Below are positions 6,641-14,689 of a stretch of 20,036 nt of DNA, piece by piece. Made by a program: the position numbers and the translations under genes. The notes under the pieces are model-generated. The model ran no database searches. It saw only the letters and a list, made by a program, of their open reading frames with translations, and had not been told where the DNA came from. Within the stretch, counting starts at the first letter, position 1. Each line of letters begins with the position of its first letter. The stretch is from a virus, in the IMG/VR virus record IMGVR_UViG_3300006345_000612, positions 1-20,036 of that record; one strand, 5' to 3'.

Positions 6641-8811
6641 ACATACCCTATAAAAGAACTGAGTAGTTTTTTGTTGGTAGATTTGTTACCTAACATTCTT
6701 TTGAATGCTTTAGAAATCTCACCTTTTTGAGCACCAGACTCAACATTGAACTCAACTTCTTTGTTTAGTGATCTGCTATTGATAACATACAATGCACTGT
6801 ATGCTTTTGGATTACTTATAATAGCAGACTTTTCTTTCTTCCATTGTTTTTGTATCTCAGTATACTTTTCAAAGTTTGCATACCTACCAACAAAACCAGA
6901 GAGTGAAGAACCATCAAGAATACGGAACCCAATAACATTTACAGCAGGATTACGGTCACGTAATTGTTGAATGAAAATGTTAGTGCAATTGTCATACTCA
7001 AAAGGAGCATAGGTACGACCAGTTTTACGATCACGAAGAACTGCTGACCAATCAAGACGACGAACATGAACCTTGTACTCGTCTTGGTATTCATCATGAT
7101 ACTCTCTACCATATCCAGTTGTACATCCTTCGCCATCAGATAAGATGCAAAGATTTACTTTCTGTAGATCATTCTGTTTCTGGAAATTAGGAATGATGTA
7201 GTTCATCATAACTATTGCTTCATTCAAAGGAGTTCCAGAAAGTTGAAGACCTATTGTGTACTGGTAGTTAGTGTAATTTCTGTAGTAAGAAGCTTCTCTC
7301 CAGAGATTCTTGCACATACGCTCATAGTCTTTACCATTAGAACGAGATGAGATAAAGTTTACTAGGTGGAACCAATCATCATTGATGTAAACCTCATTCT
7401 TTACAGCATTCTCTTTCCTATATGAATAAGAATCATAATAAGGATCTTCATGATTTATAGATCTCTCAGCAGCAATCCAGTCATTAGTAAATCCATAAAC
7501 TTCAAATGGAATCTGAACTTTTTTACAGAATGCAGTTAGGTTAAGTAATTGTTTTACAGTTGCAAGAATCTCATTCTGCATAGAACCAGACCAATCAAGA
7601 AGGAACAGAAGACCGTGATTCTTACCATCAGGAAGAACAGTTATTTTTTTGAAGATGTCTTCGTTATAAAGATAAGTATGTAACTTTGTAGTATCAAGCA
7701 CACCAGTTTTAGATTGACCAGCACGAGCATAAGCGTCAGCAGACTTACGGCACTCAAATTCTTTAACAAGATAGTTTACCTCCTTCTGAGATTGCTTACG
7801 GAACTCATTGTATAGATGGTCAACTTCTGCATAAGCAACAGACTCAACTGCTTGACTATCAATCCAGTCGTGTAGTTTTTTCCAATCAACAACATGTTTA
7901 TCTAGGTTGACTTTCTCAGGAATCTCAACATAGGTTAGATCTTTTGAGTCAGGAGAAGAAAGTTTTTCTGATGCATCATCAAAAGAACGTTGAGTAGAAG
8001 ATTCATCACCACCTTCAGAACCTGCACCGTCTTCTTCTTCATCTTCATCATCCCAATCGTCAATAATATCTTCTTCAATCTCAGATTCAATCTTTGCAGT
8101 ATTACCACCAGAAGATGCTCCACCTGATTGAGGTTTTGCATTTGGTTGATCTTCATCACTAGACTCATTATCTTTTTTATCAGATGATGAAGAATCACTT
8201 CCTTGAAGAACATTAGCATTAGATTCAGACTCATCAGGAGTAGATGGTATCTCTACCTCATTCTTGTGTTCCTGACTAAATGCATATACATCTTGAGCAA
8301 TCTGTAGAACTTCTTCAAAAGTCTCAGCAAGATCTGTACGAGCAACAAATAATTTCTCTTCAATTGAGAATGGAATCAATGCACTAGCACCAATCTTGAA
8401 GTGAAGATTGATACGGTCAATCAAACTATAAGTGCTAAGATCTTCACCTTGAACACTGAAGAAATCCATGTCATGTAGTTCTTTGTATCCTTTAGAAAAA
8501 GACTTGTTAAGACCTGGAAACTTACGCTTCATAAGTTTCTCAATACGTGCATCCTCAATAACGTTTATAAAATCTTTAGGACAATCTGCACTATCTCTCC
8601 AATCTTCGTTAGGTGTGAACAATGCATGTCCTACTTCGTGACCTACTAGCATATCATATACTACGCTAGATGCTTTGTCCCACATTGGTAATGTCAATAC
8701 ACGACGATCTACGTCAAACATTGCGGTAGAAACTTTACGATGTTCTACGATAAGGTTCTCAGTAGCAAGTAGTCTTGCAAGGTTACCTTTGATTTCTTGT
8801 TGAGTGTGCAT
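6634..8811 (-). CDS. Zincin-like plus VWA domain protein, copy 1
   Basis: A 725-residue CobT-like partner of the CobS/MoxR ATPase. The N-terminal domain carries HEVGH at 58-62 with a downstream Glu in NVIEDARIEK (E86), the pattern of gluzincin metallopeptidases. Residues about 185-285 are a disordered, very acidic Ser/Asp/Glu-rich linker. A conserved bridge (KEVNYLVKEFECRKSADAY, about 343-361) leads to a VWA domain with MIDAS residues DWSGS (406-410), T527 in SGTPLNEA and D559 in LSDGEG. Whether the HExxH site is catalytic is unknown. The acidic linker and MIDAS match MoxR/VWA and cobaltochelatase-type systems, where VWA proteins present substrates to the ATPase. The stop is 75 bases before the CobS-like ATG. 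The paralogue is at 16449-18701, and the region 5' of both genes is conserved, including the -10. Confidence 0.85.
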   Translation of the reverse strand: MHTQQEIKGNLARLLATENLIVEHRKVSTAMFDVDRRVLTLPMWDKASSVVYDMLVGHEVGHALFTPNEDWRDSADCPKDFINVIEDARIEKLMKRKFPGLNKSFSKGYKELHDMDFFSVQGEDLSTYSLIDRINLHFKIGASALIPFSIEEKLFVARTDLAETFEEVLQIAQDVYAFSQEHKNEVEIPSTPDESESNANVLQGSDSSSSDKKDNESSDEDQPNAKPQSGGASSGGNTAKIESEIEEDIIDDWDDEDEEEDGAGSEGGDESSTQRSFDDASEKLSSPDSKDLTYVEIPEKVNLDKHVVDWKKLHDWIDSQAVESVAYAEVDHLYNEFRKQSQKEVNYLVKEFECRKSADAYARAGQSKTGVLDTTKLHTYLYNEDIFKKITVLPDGKNHGLLFLLDWSGSMQNEILATVKQLLNLTAFCKKVQIPFEVYGFTNDWIAAERSINHEDPYYDSYSYRKENAVKNEVYINDDWFHLVNFISSRSNGKDYERMCKNLWREASYYRNYTNYQYTIGLQLSGTPLNEAIVMMNYIIPNFQKQNDLQKVNLCILSDGEGCTTGYGREYHDEYQDEYKVHVRRLDWSAVLRDRKTGRTYAPFEYDNCTNIFIQQLRDRNPAVNVIGFRILDGSSLSGFVGRYANFEKYTEIQKQWKKEKSAIISNPKAYSALYVINSRSLNKEVEFNVESGAQKGEISKAFKRMLGNKSTNKKLLSSFIGYVS

Positions 8812-8824
8812 GTGTCTTTGTGTC

Positions 8825-8838
8825 TGATGTATACATCA
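8825..8838. promoter_or_regulatory. 14-base perfect palindrome upstream of VWA copy 1
   Basis: TGATGTATACATCA is a perfect palindrome overlapping the -10 box of the VWA promoter, just before the ATG at 8811. It could be an operator. The equivalent stretch of copy 2 keeps the promoter spacing but has lost the symmetry. Confidence 0.4.
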
Positions 8839-8862
8839 TAGCAAAGAAAACTATCTAGCCAA
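8835..8862 (-). promoter_or_regulatory. Likely promoter for VWA copy 1
   Basis: Minus strand TTGGCT (8857-8862), 16 bases, TATGAT (8835-8840). The stretch from the -10 to the ATG is 29 bases here and also 29 bases at the paralogous gene, with 20 of 29 positions identical. The -35 is weak; the -10 is supported by conservation between copies. Confidence 0.5.
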
Positions 8863-10600
8863 CCAGTGCATGTGTCACTTCGTGAACTGTCTCCTCTAAG
8901 GTAGAATAATTTTTATCCTTATTAACGGTTATAGTTCTGTCAAATTTATCATCTAATCCTTGTTTATGACTAATAACATATACTTTAGTGTTCTCATCAA
9001 AGTTTCTCAAGATCCATCCTAGATCAGATGTACCAGATTGGTCAAGAGATCCATCAAATATCTCATCTAAGATAAGTAAATTAGTATCCACGCTATTCTT
9101 AAGCTTAGCAATACTACGCCAAGTGAGCAGAAGAGCGATATCAATGCGAGCTTTTTCTCCTTCTGAGAACGAATCATATGAAAATACGTCACGGTATCTA
9201 CTCTTAATTATTTCATCAAAGTTCTCATCAAGGGTAAAATTGACATAAAACTCCATCCTTTGTAAGAAATCGTTAATTAACTTATTCATTGTAGGAAGAT
9301 AAGTCTTGATAATCCTAGTCTTTATCCCATTATCCTTAAGTAGTTGTCCTGCAGTTGTCAGGACATCACGATCTTTCTTTAGATCAGCATGTTGTTTACT
9401 AGATTCTTTCTTATTGCTTACAAGAAGTTGCAATTTATCATACTCTGCTTTCTTATCAGGTGTAGATCCCTCTAGTTCTTTGATCTCATCTTGTAATGAT
9501 TCAATCTGTTTACGAATTGTTAGTAATTGAAAATTGGTTTGAGAAATTGTTGTATTGATATTGTTTACTTCAGTAGAGAGTTCAGTAAATTTATCATATC
9601 TTTTTTGTTCATCTGTTATTGCTTTCTGTAAATCTTCATAACCAATGTTCATTTCATCAACCTTGGTTTGTCCTGCTTCTAATTTCTCATTACGAAACTC
9701 TTCTGATAGTTCCTGTGTACACGTTGGGCACACATGATTGTCCTCAAAAAACTTATGCTCCTTCTTACATGTGTTCAACTTATGTGTCAACTTAATCAAG
9801 TACGTGTTTAACTTGCTCAATTTTTCAGTGGACTTTGAATACTCCTGCATTTCTTTATTAAGTTTACAGATTTGCTCTGTAAAAACTGATACTTCTTCAG
9901 CACCTTGAAGTTCTGTATTTTTATATTCATTTATCTTTTCTTTCTTACGATCAATTTCCTCCTGAGTTTTTTTCTCTAGAGAAAACATATGTTGTTTTTG
10001 TAATTCAATCCTATCTTTAAGTAGATCAAGTTGATAATCAATGTCACGTAGCTCTTCATTATTACCACGCATCTTATCTTTAAGGAGAACATTCATTGTA
10101 GAGAATACTTGAATGTCCAGAATGTCTTCAATAATATCACGACGTTGACCACCAGGTAATTTCATGAATGGCACAAATGTAGATGATCCTAGTACCACAA
10201 TTTGTGTAAATGATTTGTAATTCATCTTGAGAACATTTGCCTCAAAATTCTTTTGTTGTTCTAGTTGACTACTATCTTGATTCCATGCCTGACCATTACA
10301 GTAGATCTCAAACTTACTGGGTTTCATACCACGTATGACTTTGTACTCTATCTTACCAATACGAAACTCAATCTCTGCTACACAATCTTTTTCGTTGATA
10401 CTATTGACCAACATACTTTTACTAATTTTACGAAACGGTCTAGCAAACAAGGAAAAAGTAAGAGCATCCAATATGGTACTTTTACCAGCACCATTACTAC
10501 CAACAATTAAATTTGTTCTTCCTTCTGTAAGGTCAATCTCACTAAAAACATTTCCAGTTGATAGAAAATTCTTCCAACGGATCTTTTCAAAAATTATCAT
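8855..10600 (-). CDS. 46: Recombination nuclease ATPase subunit gp46 (Rad50-like), copy 1
   Basis: SMC/Rad50-type ATPase that with gp47 resects DNA ends for recombination-dependent replication and host DNA breakdown. The 581 residues (T4 gp46 has about 560) show Walker A GSNGAGKST at 34-42, long coiled coils, a zinc hook CPTC at 291-294, the ABC signature SFSEGEKAR at 477-485, Walker B LLILDEIFD at 508-516 and an H-loop His at 545. The start overlaps the DUF3110 stop as ATGA, placing it in one operon with gene 47. A second, partly visible gene 46 lies at 19043-20036. Confidence 0.96.
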   Translation of the reverse strand: MIIFEKIRWKNFLSTGNVFSEIDLTEGRTNLIVGSNGAGKSTILDALTFSLFARPFRKISKSMLVNSINEKDCVAEIEFRIGKIEYKVIRGMKPSKFEIYCNGQAWNQDSSQLEQQKNFEANVLKMNYKSFTQIVVLGSSTFVPFMKLPGGQRRDIIEDILDIQVFSTMNVLLKDKMRGNNEELRDIDYQLDLLKDRIELQKQHMFSLEKKTQEEIDRKKEKINEYKNTELQGAEEVSVFTEQICKLNKEMQEYSKSTEKLSKLNTYLIKLTHKLNTCKKEHKFFEDNHVCPTCTQELSEEFRNEKLEAGQTKVDEMNIGYEDLQKAITDEQKRYDKFTELSTEVNNINTTISQTNFQLLTIRKQIESLQDEIKELEGSTPDKKAEYDKLQLLVSNKKESSKQHADLKKDRDVLTTAGQLLKDNGIKTRIIKTYLPTMNKLINDFLQRMEFYVNFTLDENFDEIIKSRYRDVFSYDSFSEGEKARIDIALLLTWRSIAKLKNSVDTNLLILDEIFDGSLDQSGTSDLGWILRNFDENTKVYVISHKQGLDDKFDRTITVNKDKNYSTLEETVHEVTHALVG

Positions 10601-10860
10601 TCTAAATTGTCAGGTGGTATTATAAAATCGTCAGGTGTGATGATGGAAAATTTTTGTCCTCTTTGCTGACATGCATCTATTATAACATGATCTTCCATTT
10701 CCACAACCCTCATGGAAGGATATTCTGATACATCTTCTAACATTGTAAGATATCTATTTGCATCATCCTCTAATTGAAATATAGGTATAACTCTATTTTT
10801 GTCTGCATCAAACAAAGAATAGACTCCCTCAGCATGATTTTCTAGTGTAAGTACAAACAT
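10597..10860 (-). CDS. DUF3110-family protein
   Basis: An 87-residue protein matching DUF3110, which I know mainly from cyanobacteria and their phages: FVLTLENHAEGVYSL, then VIPIFQLEDDANRYLTML near 25-42, and the tail DDFIIPPDNLE. Function is unknown. It joins gene 47 (TAATG overlap) to gene 46 (ATGA overlap), which ties its expression to the recombination nuclease. It supports a cyanobacterial host and looks host-derived. Confidence 0.8.
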   Translation of the reverse strand: MFVLTLENHAEGVYSLFDADKNRVIPIFQLEDDANRYLTMLEDVSEYPSMRVVEMEDHVIIDACQQRGQKFSIITPDDFIIPPDNLE

Positions 10861-11900
10861 TATCCAACGTTACAACTCTCAATATATAGGGATCTCATGA
10901 CATTCTTGAGTGAAGGTTTGTCTACAGCGATATCCACTTCATCAATATATTCATTCAAAAGAGTCATTGTATCCTTAGTCTTTAAGTCTACATCATCAAT
11001 GTCATCTGTGTCAACTAGGGTTTCCACTATCTTGACATCATGTGCTCCTACGTTGTAAAGGCGATCAACCAATGTCTCGAACATTCTGTAGTCTCGTTTC
11101 TCTTCAACGATGATCTTGACGTACTTGTCTTTATAACTAGATACATTTGATTTGTTGTAGTCATACTTGGCATCATCGTAGAAGATCTTGTCAAATATTT
11201 CGTAAGGATTTCTGACAAATTTAAGTCTATCAGTTTCAGTATCGTAGATATGAAATCCACGAGAATCTTTGTAATCATTCCAATACATCTGGTAAGGATT
11301 GCCAAGGTATTGTACATTACCTCTTTTTGATTTGTGATGGAAATGTCCTGACCATACACGATCAAAGTTTTTAAAATCACTCACAGAAAATCCACCATCA
11401 AAATGCATGCCTGGTGTAACTTCAAAACCATCAACTTCCATGTGACTACACATGATGTCAGCATTACTACTCTTCATAGTTTCTACTGCTTCTTTCTTAT
11501 TCTCAGAATTAATCCAAGGCATCATAAGAAAGTTCTTGCCACCAATAGTTACATGTTCTGGTGAAGAATAGATAGTTATATTCTCATAGTTTTCTAATAA
11601 TAACTCAGGAGAATTTATCTTATTAGTATTCTTATAGTAAGTACAATGATTACCAAGAATCATATGTACCTTATAATCTTTTAACCTCTCGAAGTAATTA
11701 GTCTTAACTCTGTTAAAAGTATTATAATCCAGAGACTTTCTATTATCAAAGGTGTCGCCAAGGTCAAATACCGTTGTGATACCTTCTTTCTCAAGAACTG
11801 GAAAAAATATGTTATCATAAAATTTTTGAAAGTAATTCCAAAACGGAAGAGAACCCTTACGTCCATCTAAATGTTGATCTGTTATAAGTGCTATCTTCAT
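10860..11900 (-). CDS. 47: Recombination nuclease subunit gp47 (Mre11-like)
   Basis: Metallophosphoesterase nuclease that works with gp46. The 346 residues (T4 gp47 has 339) have the metal-binding motifs in order: DQH (D8, H10), GDTFDNR (D49), GNH (N84, H85), SHMEVDGFE (H153) and GHFHH (H186, H188), followed by LGNPYQMYWND and RGFHIYDTETDRL as in T4. The usual GNHD motif reads GNHC here; the metal-ligand Asn and His are kept. Only one gene 47 is in the window, although a second may lie beyond the right edge, upstream of gene 46 copy 2. It overlaps the small gene upstream by ATGA. Confidence 0.95.
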   Translation of the reverse strand: MKIALITDQHLDGRKGSLPFWNYFQKFYDNIFFPVLEKEGITTVFDLGDTFDNRKSLDYNTFNRVKTNYFERLKDYKVHMILGNHCTYYKNTNKINSPELLLENYENITIYSSPEHVTIGGKNFLMMPWINSENKKEAVETMKSSNADIMCSHMEVDGFEVTPGMHFDGGFSVSDFKNFDRVWSGHFHHKSKRGNVQYLGNPYQMYWNDYKDSRGFHIYDTETDRLKFVRNPYEIFDKIFYDDAKYDYNKSNVSSYKDKYVKIIVEEKRDYRMFETLVDRLYNVGAHDVKIVETLVDTDDIDDVDLKTKDTMTLLNEYIDEVDIAVDKPSLKNVMRSLYIESCNVG

Positions 11901-12088
11901 TTAATAAAATTATGTTTTGATGTACTGCTCTTAGTTCTATTATGAATAACAATAAACTTATCTGCTGCCCAAGTTCCTGCAAGACAAACATCAATCTCGT
12001 CACCATCTTCCCAATTGACATCACCATTCATCTTAGTATGTCGCATTGCTTCTTGAATCTTCTCAATAATTTCAGTTGTTAATTCCAT
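11897..12088 (-). CDS. Small acidic protein, unknown function
   Basis: A 63-residue protein: an N-terminal helix (TEIIEKIQEAMRHTKM) followed by NGDVNWEDGDEIDVCLAGTW and a basic tail. I do not recognise it. Its TGA overlaps the gene 47 ATG, so translation of gene 47 is probably coupled to it. It overlaps the preceding gene by 17 bases. Confidence 0.6.
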   Translation of the reverse strand: MELTTEIIEKIQEAMRHTKMNGDVNWEDGDEIDVCLAGTWAADKFIVIHNRTKSSTSKHNFIK

Positions 12089-12272
12089 ATTGTGTTAGGT
12101 CATAGTAAGGGATTTCTAGTGGTTCACCCTTGCGAGGTGTTGGTTGTCCTATCTTTTCTAAGATCTCAGCAGGAATCTTTTTCATAGTGATGTCATAGGG
12201 TATCGGTGCGTTTGCTACACACACTCTAATACATTCCCATTGTTCCTCAGTAAAAAAATTATTATGATACAT
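12072..12272 (-). CDS. Small protein, unknown function
   Basis: A 66-residue soluble protein (MYHNNFFTEEQWECIRVCVA, then TPRKGEPLEIPYYDLTQYG). No family recognised. It is the first gene after a 69-base gap (12273-12341), so it probably heads the gene 47/46 transcription block, although I could not find a convincing promoter in that gap. Confidence 0.55.
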   Translation of the reverse strand: MYHNNFFTEEQWECIRVCVANAPIPYDITMKKIPAEILEKIGQPTPRKGEPLEIPYYDLTQYGINN

Positions 12273-12341
12273 TAGTCATATAAAGAAATTGTTTGAAAGA
12301 AACATACAGTTCCTGACAATATTATTAAAAACTTTACCAAT

Positions 12342-12581
12342 TTAATCGTCATGATCATCCCAAGGATCTGCTAACTCTTTATTGTCAAAGAACCCTTTGT
12401 ATATACCAAAGCCTGCTAACAACACAGTAACAACTGCTATTGATATTCCTAGTGTTACGTTAGGATCAGCATTGTAATGTGGAATAATTGCATTGCATTT
12501 AGTCCATGTACCTGGTAGTGTATACACAGGTGGACATGATGCTAACAAGTCTTTTATAGCGTACATCTCACTTCCTATCAT
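12342..12581 (-). CDS. Small single-pass membrane protein with VYTLPGTW motif (A)
   Basis: Up to 79 residues. The first ATG (12581) overlaps the DUF4385 stop as ATGA; an ATG five codons later (12566) gives an N-terminus that lines up without gaps with the other VYTLPGTW protein at 13043-13225, so it may be the true start. The order is a short N-terminal segment, VYTLPGTW, one membrane segment (about LGISIAVVTVLLAGFGIYKG) and an acidic tail ending DPWDDHDD. Function unknown. The two related proteins flank the DUF4385 copy 2 gene. Confidence 0.6.
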   Translation of the reverse strand: MIGSEMYAIKDLLASCPPVYTLPGTWTKCNAIIPHYNADPNVTLGISIAVVTVLLAGFGIYKGFFDNKELADPWDDHDD

Positions 12582-13039
12582 TCGTTAGATCTCCATTCTT
12601 TTCTCATTTTAACATATGTATCAGATTTTGCAACTATGTCTCTAACTTTCTTAAATATTTTAGCAGACCTAGCAAAATGACAAGTAGCATGATCTTCTTC
12701 TTGGGGTATTACATTACCTTCTTCATCATACTTTTTACCATCTCTATGATTGGCATATCTCCTTGACCTAGTAAATCCCATCTCAAGAAACTTACGACAC
12801 ATATCCATACCGATGAAGTCTTCTTCATCACGATAGTCAAGATACATACCAAAGATATGGTTAGAAGATTTTACTGCTTCATCTGGAGTTCTGAATCTCC
12901 AATGAGCACAAATAGTGTTAGTATAAGGGCGAACCAGTAGAACTCCCTGTTCTCCCCTTCCAATACGATAAAGGTTGCGATTCTCTTCAACTGAAAAGTC
13001 AAGCGCCTTGTAATCGAGGTCATAATCAAATTCTTTCAT
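12578..13039 (-). CDS. DUF4385-family protein, copy 2
   Basis: A 153-residue paralogue of the protein at 3373-3855, with the same blocks: MKEFDYDLDYK, LYRIGRGEQGVLLVRPYTN, HWRFRTP, FGMYLDYRDEEDFIGMDMCR, FTRSRRYANH and KVRDIVAKSDTYVKMRKEW. It differs mainly in the linker near residues 105-125. Its DNA between 12916 and 12973 matches copy 1 at 56 of 58 bases, far closer than other paralogous regions. Function unknown. Confidence 0.85.
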   Translation of the reverse strand: MKEFDYDLDYKALDFSVEENRNLYRIGRGEQGVLLVRPYTNTICAHWRFRTPDEAVKSSNHIFGMYLDYRDEEDFIGMDMCRKFLEMGFTRSRRYANHRDGKKYDEEGNVIPQEEDHATCHFARSAKIFKKVRDIVAKSDTYVKMRKEWRSNE

Positions 13040-13042
13040 TCA

Positions 13043-13225
13043 TTAATTAAGTTTCCGTTTGCGTTTAATAGCTACTGTGGATATAACTGCTGCGGTAACA
13101 AATACAAATGCGGCTGATGCTAGGAGAAATGTAGGATCAAACAACACTTCTGGTTGTGGTTCCCATGTGCCAGGCAAAGTGTAGACAGATGGATTAGATG
13201 CAAAAAACAAAATTAGTCCTCCCAT
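13043..13225 (-). CDS. Small single-pass membrane protein with VYTLPGTW motif (B)
   Basis: A 60-residue protein: MGGLILFFASNPSVYTLPGT, a proline-rich turn, one membrane segment (about LLASAAFVFVTAAVISTVAI) and a basic KRKRKLN end, suggesting a cytoplasmic C-terminus. It shares the ASxPxVYTLPGTW block with the protein at 12342-12581 but not the tail. It overlaps the end of clamp copy 2 by 13 bases. No function is known to me. Confidence 0.6.
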   Translation of the reverse strand: MGGLILFFASNPSVYTLPGTWEPQPEVLFDPTFLLASAAFVFVTAAVISTVAIKRKRKLN

Positions 13226-13902
13226 GTGATATCAGGTTCTAGGGCTATATAGTAAGTTAGATCATACTCAGCAGACTTAAATTGTGACAAAAGTTTACGA
13301 GAGATCTTAACTTCATATGTTCCAGGCACAATCTTGATGTTCTCTACCTTGAAATTCATGGAGAACTTCTTATCAGTTTCACCAACAACAATAGAGAAAT
13401 CATTAGAGGTATCATTCTTACGATCTAATACGACCATCTTAATTTCTTTACCGTCACCAATCACTGATAAATCTGTTAAGTGATATACACCAGCAGCTTT
13501 AAGTAAACGATCAAGTTGAGAACTTCTAAGTGTAAACTCTACATCCACTGATGGAAGAGTAATGGACTTTTCTGGTGGAGATACAATCACACTAGGATCA
13601 GCAAAGAAATACTTTGATCTTTGTTTTCCTTCTTTGATATTTACAAAACTCTGTCCTGTAAAATTAAGTTCTGGTTCTTGGAATAATCCAAGTGAATTTA
13701 GGAATTGACTTAAATCATATACCCCAAAGTCTTGTGGAAAGTCTTCATCTACATTTGCCTCTGCAAGTATATTCTTCATGACACTTATGGTACGAAGTTG
13801 ATTACCTTGCTTAAAAAGGATAGATTGATTGATAGAAGCAAAGTTCTTTAGTAAGTTGATAGTTCTATCTGAAAGTTTCATCGGTATTTTAGTTGTTGTC
13901 AT
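13213..13902 (-). CDS. 45: Sliding clamp gp45, copy 2
   Basis: A second gp45-type processivity clamp of up to 229 residues. It has the LSDRTINLLKNFASINQSI opening, VYDLSQFL, FVNIK, NDTSN, VENIKIVPGTYEVKIS and LTYYIALEP blocks, and aligns along its whole length with copy 1 at about half identity by eye. It ends with a six-residue extension (DITWED) absent from copy 1. Either the ATG at 13902 (14-base overlap with the preceding gene) or the ATG at 13881 (giving MKLSDRT, like T4 MKLSKDT) could be the start; no strong ribosome site decides. Being intact and diverged, it is probably functional. The upstream neighbour is again a DUF3310 gene, as in copy 1. Confidence 0.92.
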   Translation of the reverse strand: MTTTKIPMKLSDRTINLLKNFASINQSILFKQGNQLRTISVMKNILAEANVDEDFPQDFGVYDLSQFLNSLGLFQEPELNFTGQSFVNIKEGKQRSKYFFADPSVIVSPPEKSITLPSVDVEFTLRSSQLDRLLKAAGVYHLTDLSVIGDGKEIKMVVLDRKNDTSNDFSIVVGETDKKFSMNFKVENIKIVPGTYEVKISRKLLSQFKSAEYDLTYYIALEPDITWED

Positions 13903-14689
13903 TAAAAGAAAAATGATATAGGAGTGTGCAATAGTGAATGGCTTTTAGAATATCCTTTCTATTCTTACCATCTTTTTTGCCAAATCTTGAAAGATACTTG
14001 ATCGCATTGGATCGGCAAAATGCTTCCGCATCTCCAATACTTTCTATAAGATCTAGGGTTTGATAGTTACCCTTATCACTAGTATAGTGCAATTCGTACG
14101 TTTTGGCGATATAATCCTCAGCTTGTTTAAGAATTGCATCTTCCTCATACTTAAATGTTTTGGTTATGTATGGAGGAACTGTGTTGTTTCCAAAGTGATG
14201 AGCTCTTTGATCATCTACATCAGCGAGATAATCAACACCAAAAGGATTTGGTCTGTCGGGATCATTACGAGTGTAATCATACCAATACTCTGAGTGTTCT
14301 ATATCTTCCGATATTTCAGCAGTGTTTCCATAACCTAATGGCTCCTGACCCATCATGTAGTCAAAGGCTTCGGTATAATCGTCACCATTACATGCTTCCT
14401 CATCAGGAACCTCTGGTGGCCATGGTGAACCTGGCGTCCACTCAAATCCTCCACTCTTCGCAATCCAATCAAGGTCTTTATCCCTTTTATCTTCAACTTC
14501 ACTCCAAGTTATTTCCTCGAAGTAGTCTCCTTGAATTACTTCTCTCTTGTCACTAAAAGGCTTTCTTCGAGTAACAGTTTTGCCACCATCAGGTGACTCA
14601 TAGATGTACTTTTCTTTGTCCATAAGAGGATAGTCTTCTTCAAATGTTCCATTCATAATTGAACCAGCGAGACTCCATGCGTTAACCAT
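13889..14689 (-). CDS. Long DUF3310-containing protein (N-terminal extension fused), copy 2
   Basis: A 266-residue protein. Residues about 182-262 are a DUF3310 unit paralogous to the 86-aa protein at 5032-5292 (TLDLIESIGDAEAFCRSNAI, then KYLSRFGKK, then ILKAIHYCTLLYHF). The first 180 residues are extra: acidic and rich in Tyr, Trp and Pro, including YIYESPDGGKTVTRRKPF near 28-45, which I do not recognise. No Met occurs between about residue 113 and the DUF3310 unit, so a separate internal start is unlikely and this reads as a genuine fusion or extension. The start overlaps the pebS stop by 8 bases and the stop overlaps clamp copy 2. Role unknown. Confidence 0.75.
   Translation of the reverse strand: MVNAWSLAGSIMNGTFEEDYPLMDKEKYIYESPDGGKTVTRRKPFSDKREVIQGDYFEEITWSEVEDKRDKDLDWIAKSGGFEWTPGSPWPPEVPDEEACNGDDYTEAFDYMMGQEPLGYGNTAEISEDIEHSEYWYDYTRNDPDRPNPFGVDYLADVDDQRAHHFGNNTVPPYITKTFKYEEDAILKQAEDYIAKTYELHYTSDKGNYQTLDLIESIGDAEAFCRSNAIKYLSRFGKKDGKNRKDILKAIHYCTLLYHFSFNDNN

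Noticed and set aside
8855-8890. HEVTH, a HExxH-type motif, at the last residues of gp46 copy 1.
   Set aside because: It is within nine residues of the C-terminus with no room for a metallopeptidase fold, and it is absent from gp46 copy 2. Chance is the better explanation.
12273-12341. Promoter in the 69-base gap before the gene 47 block.
   Set aside because: TATATG at 12277-12282 is only five bases from the ATG, and no -35 is correctly placed. Nothing convincing was found in this gap.
12530-12566. LLASC near the N-terminus of the 79-aa protein, resembling a lipoprotein signal.
   Set aside because: The preceding stretch is short and contains Lys and Asp, so it is not a proper signal peptide, and the related protein at 13043-13225 has Asn in place of the Cys.
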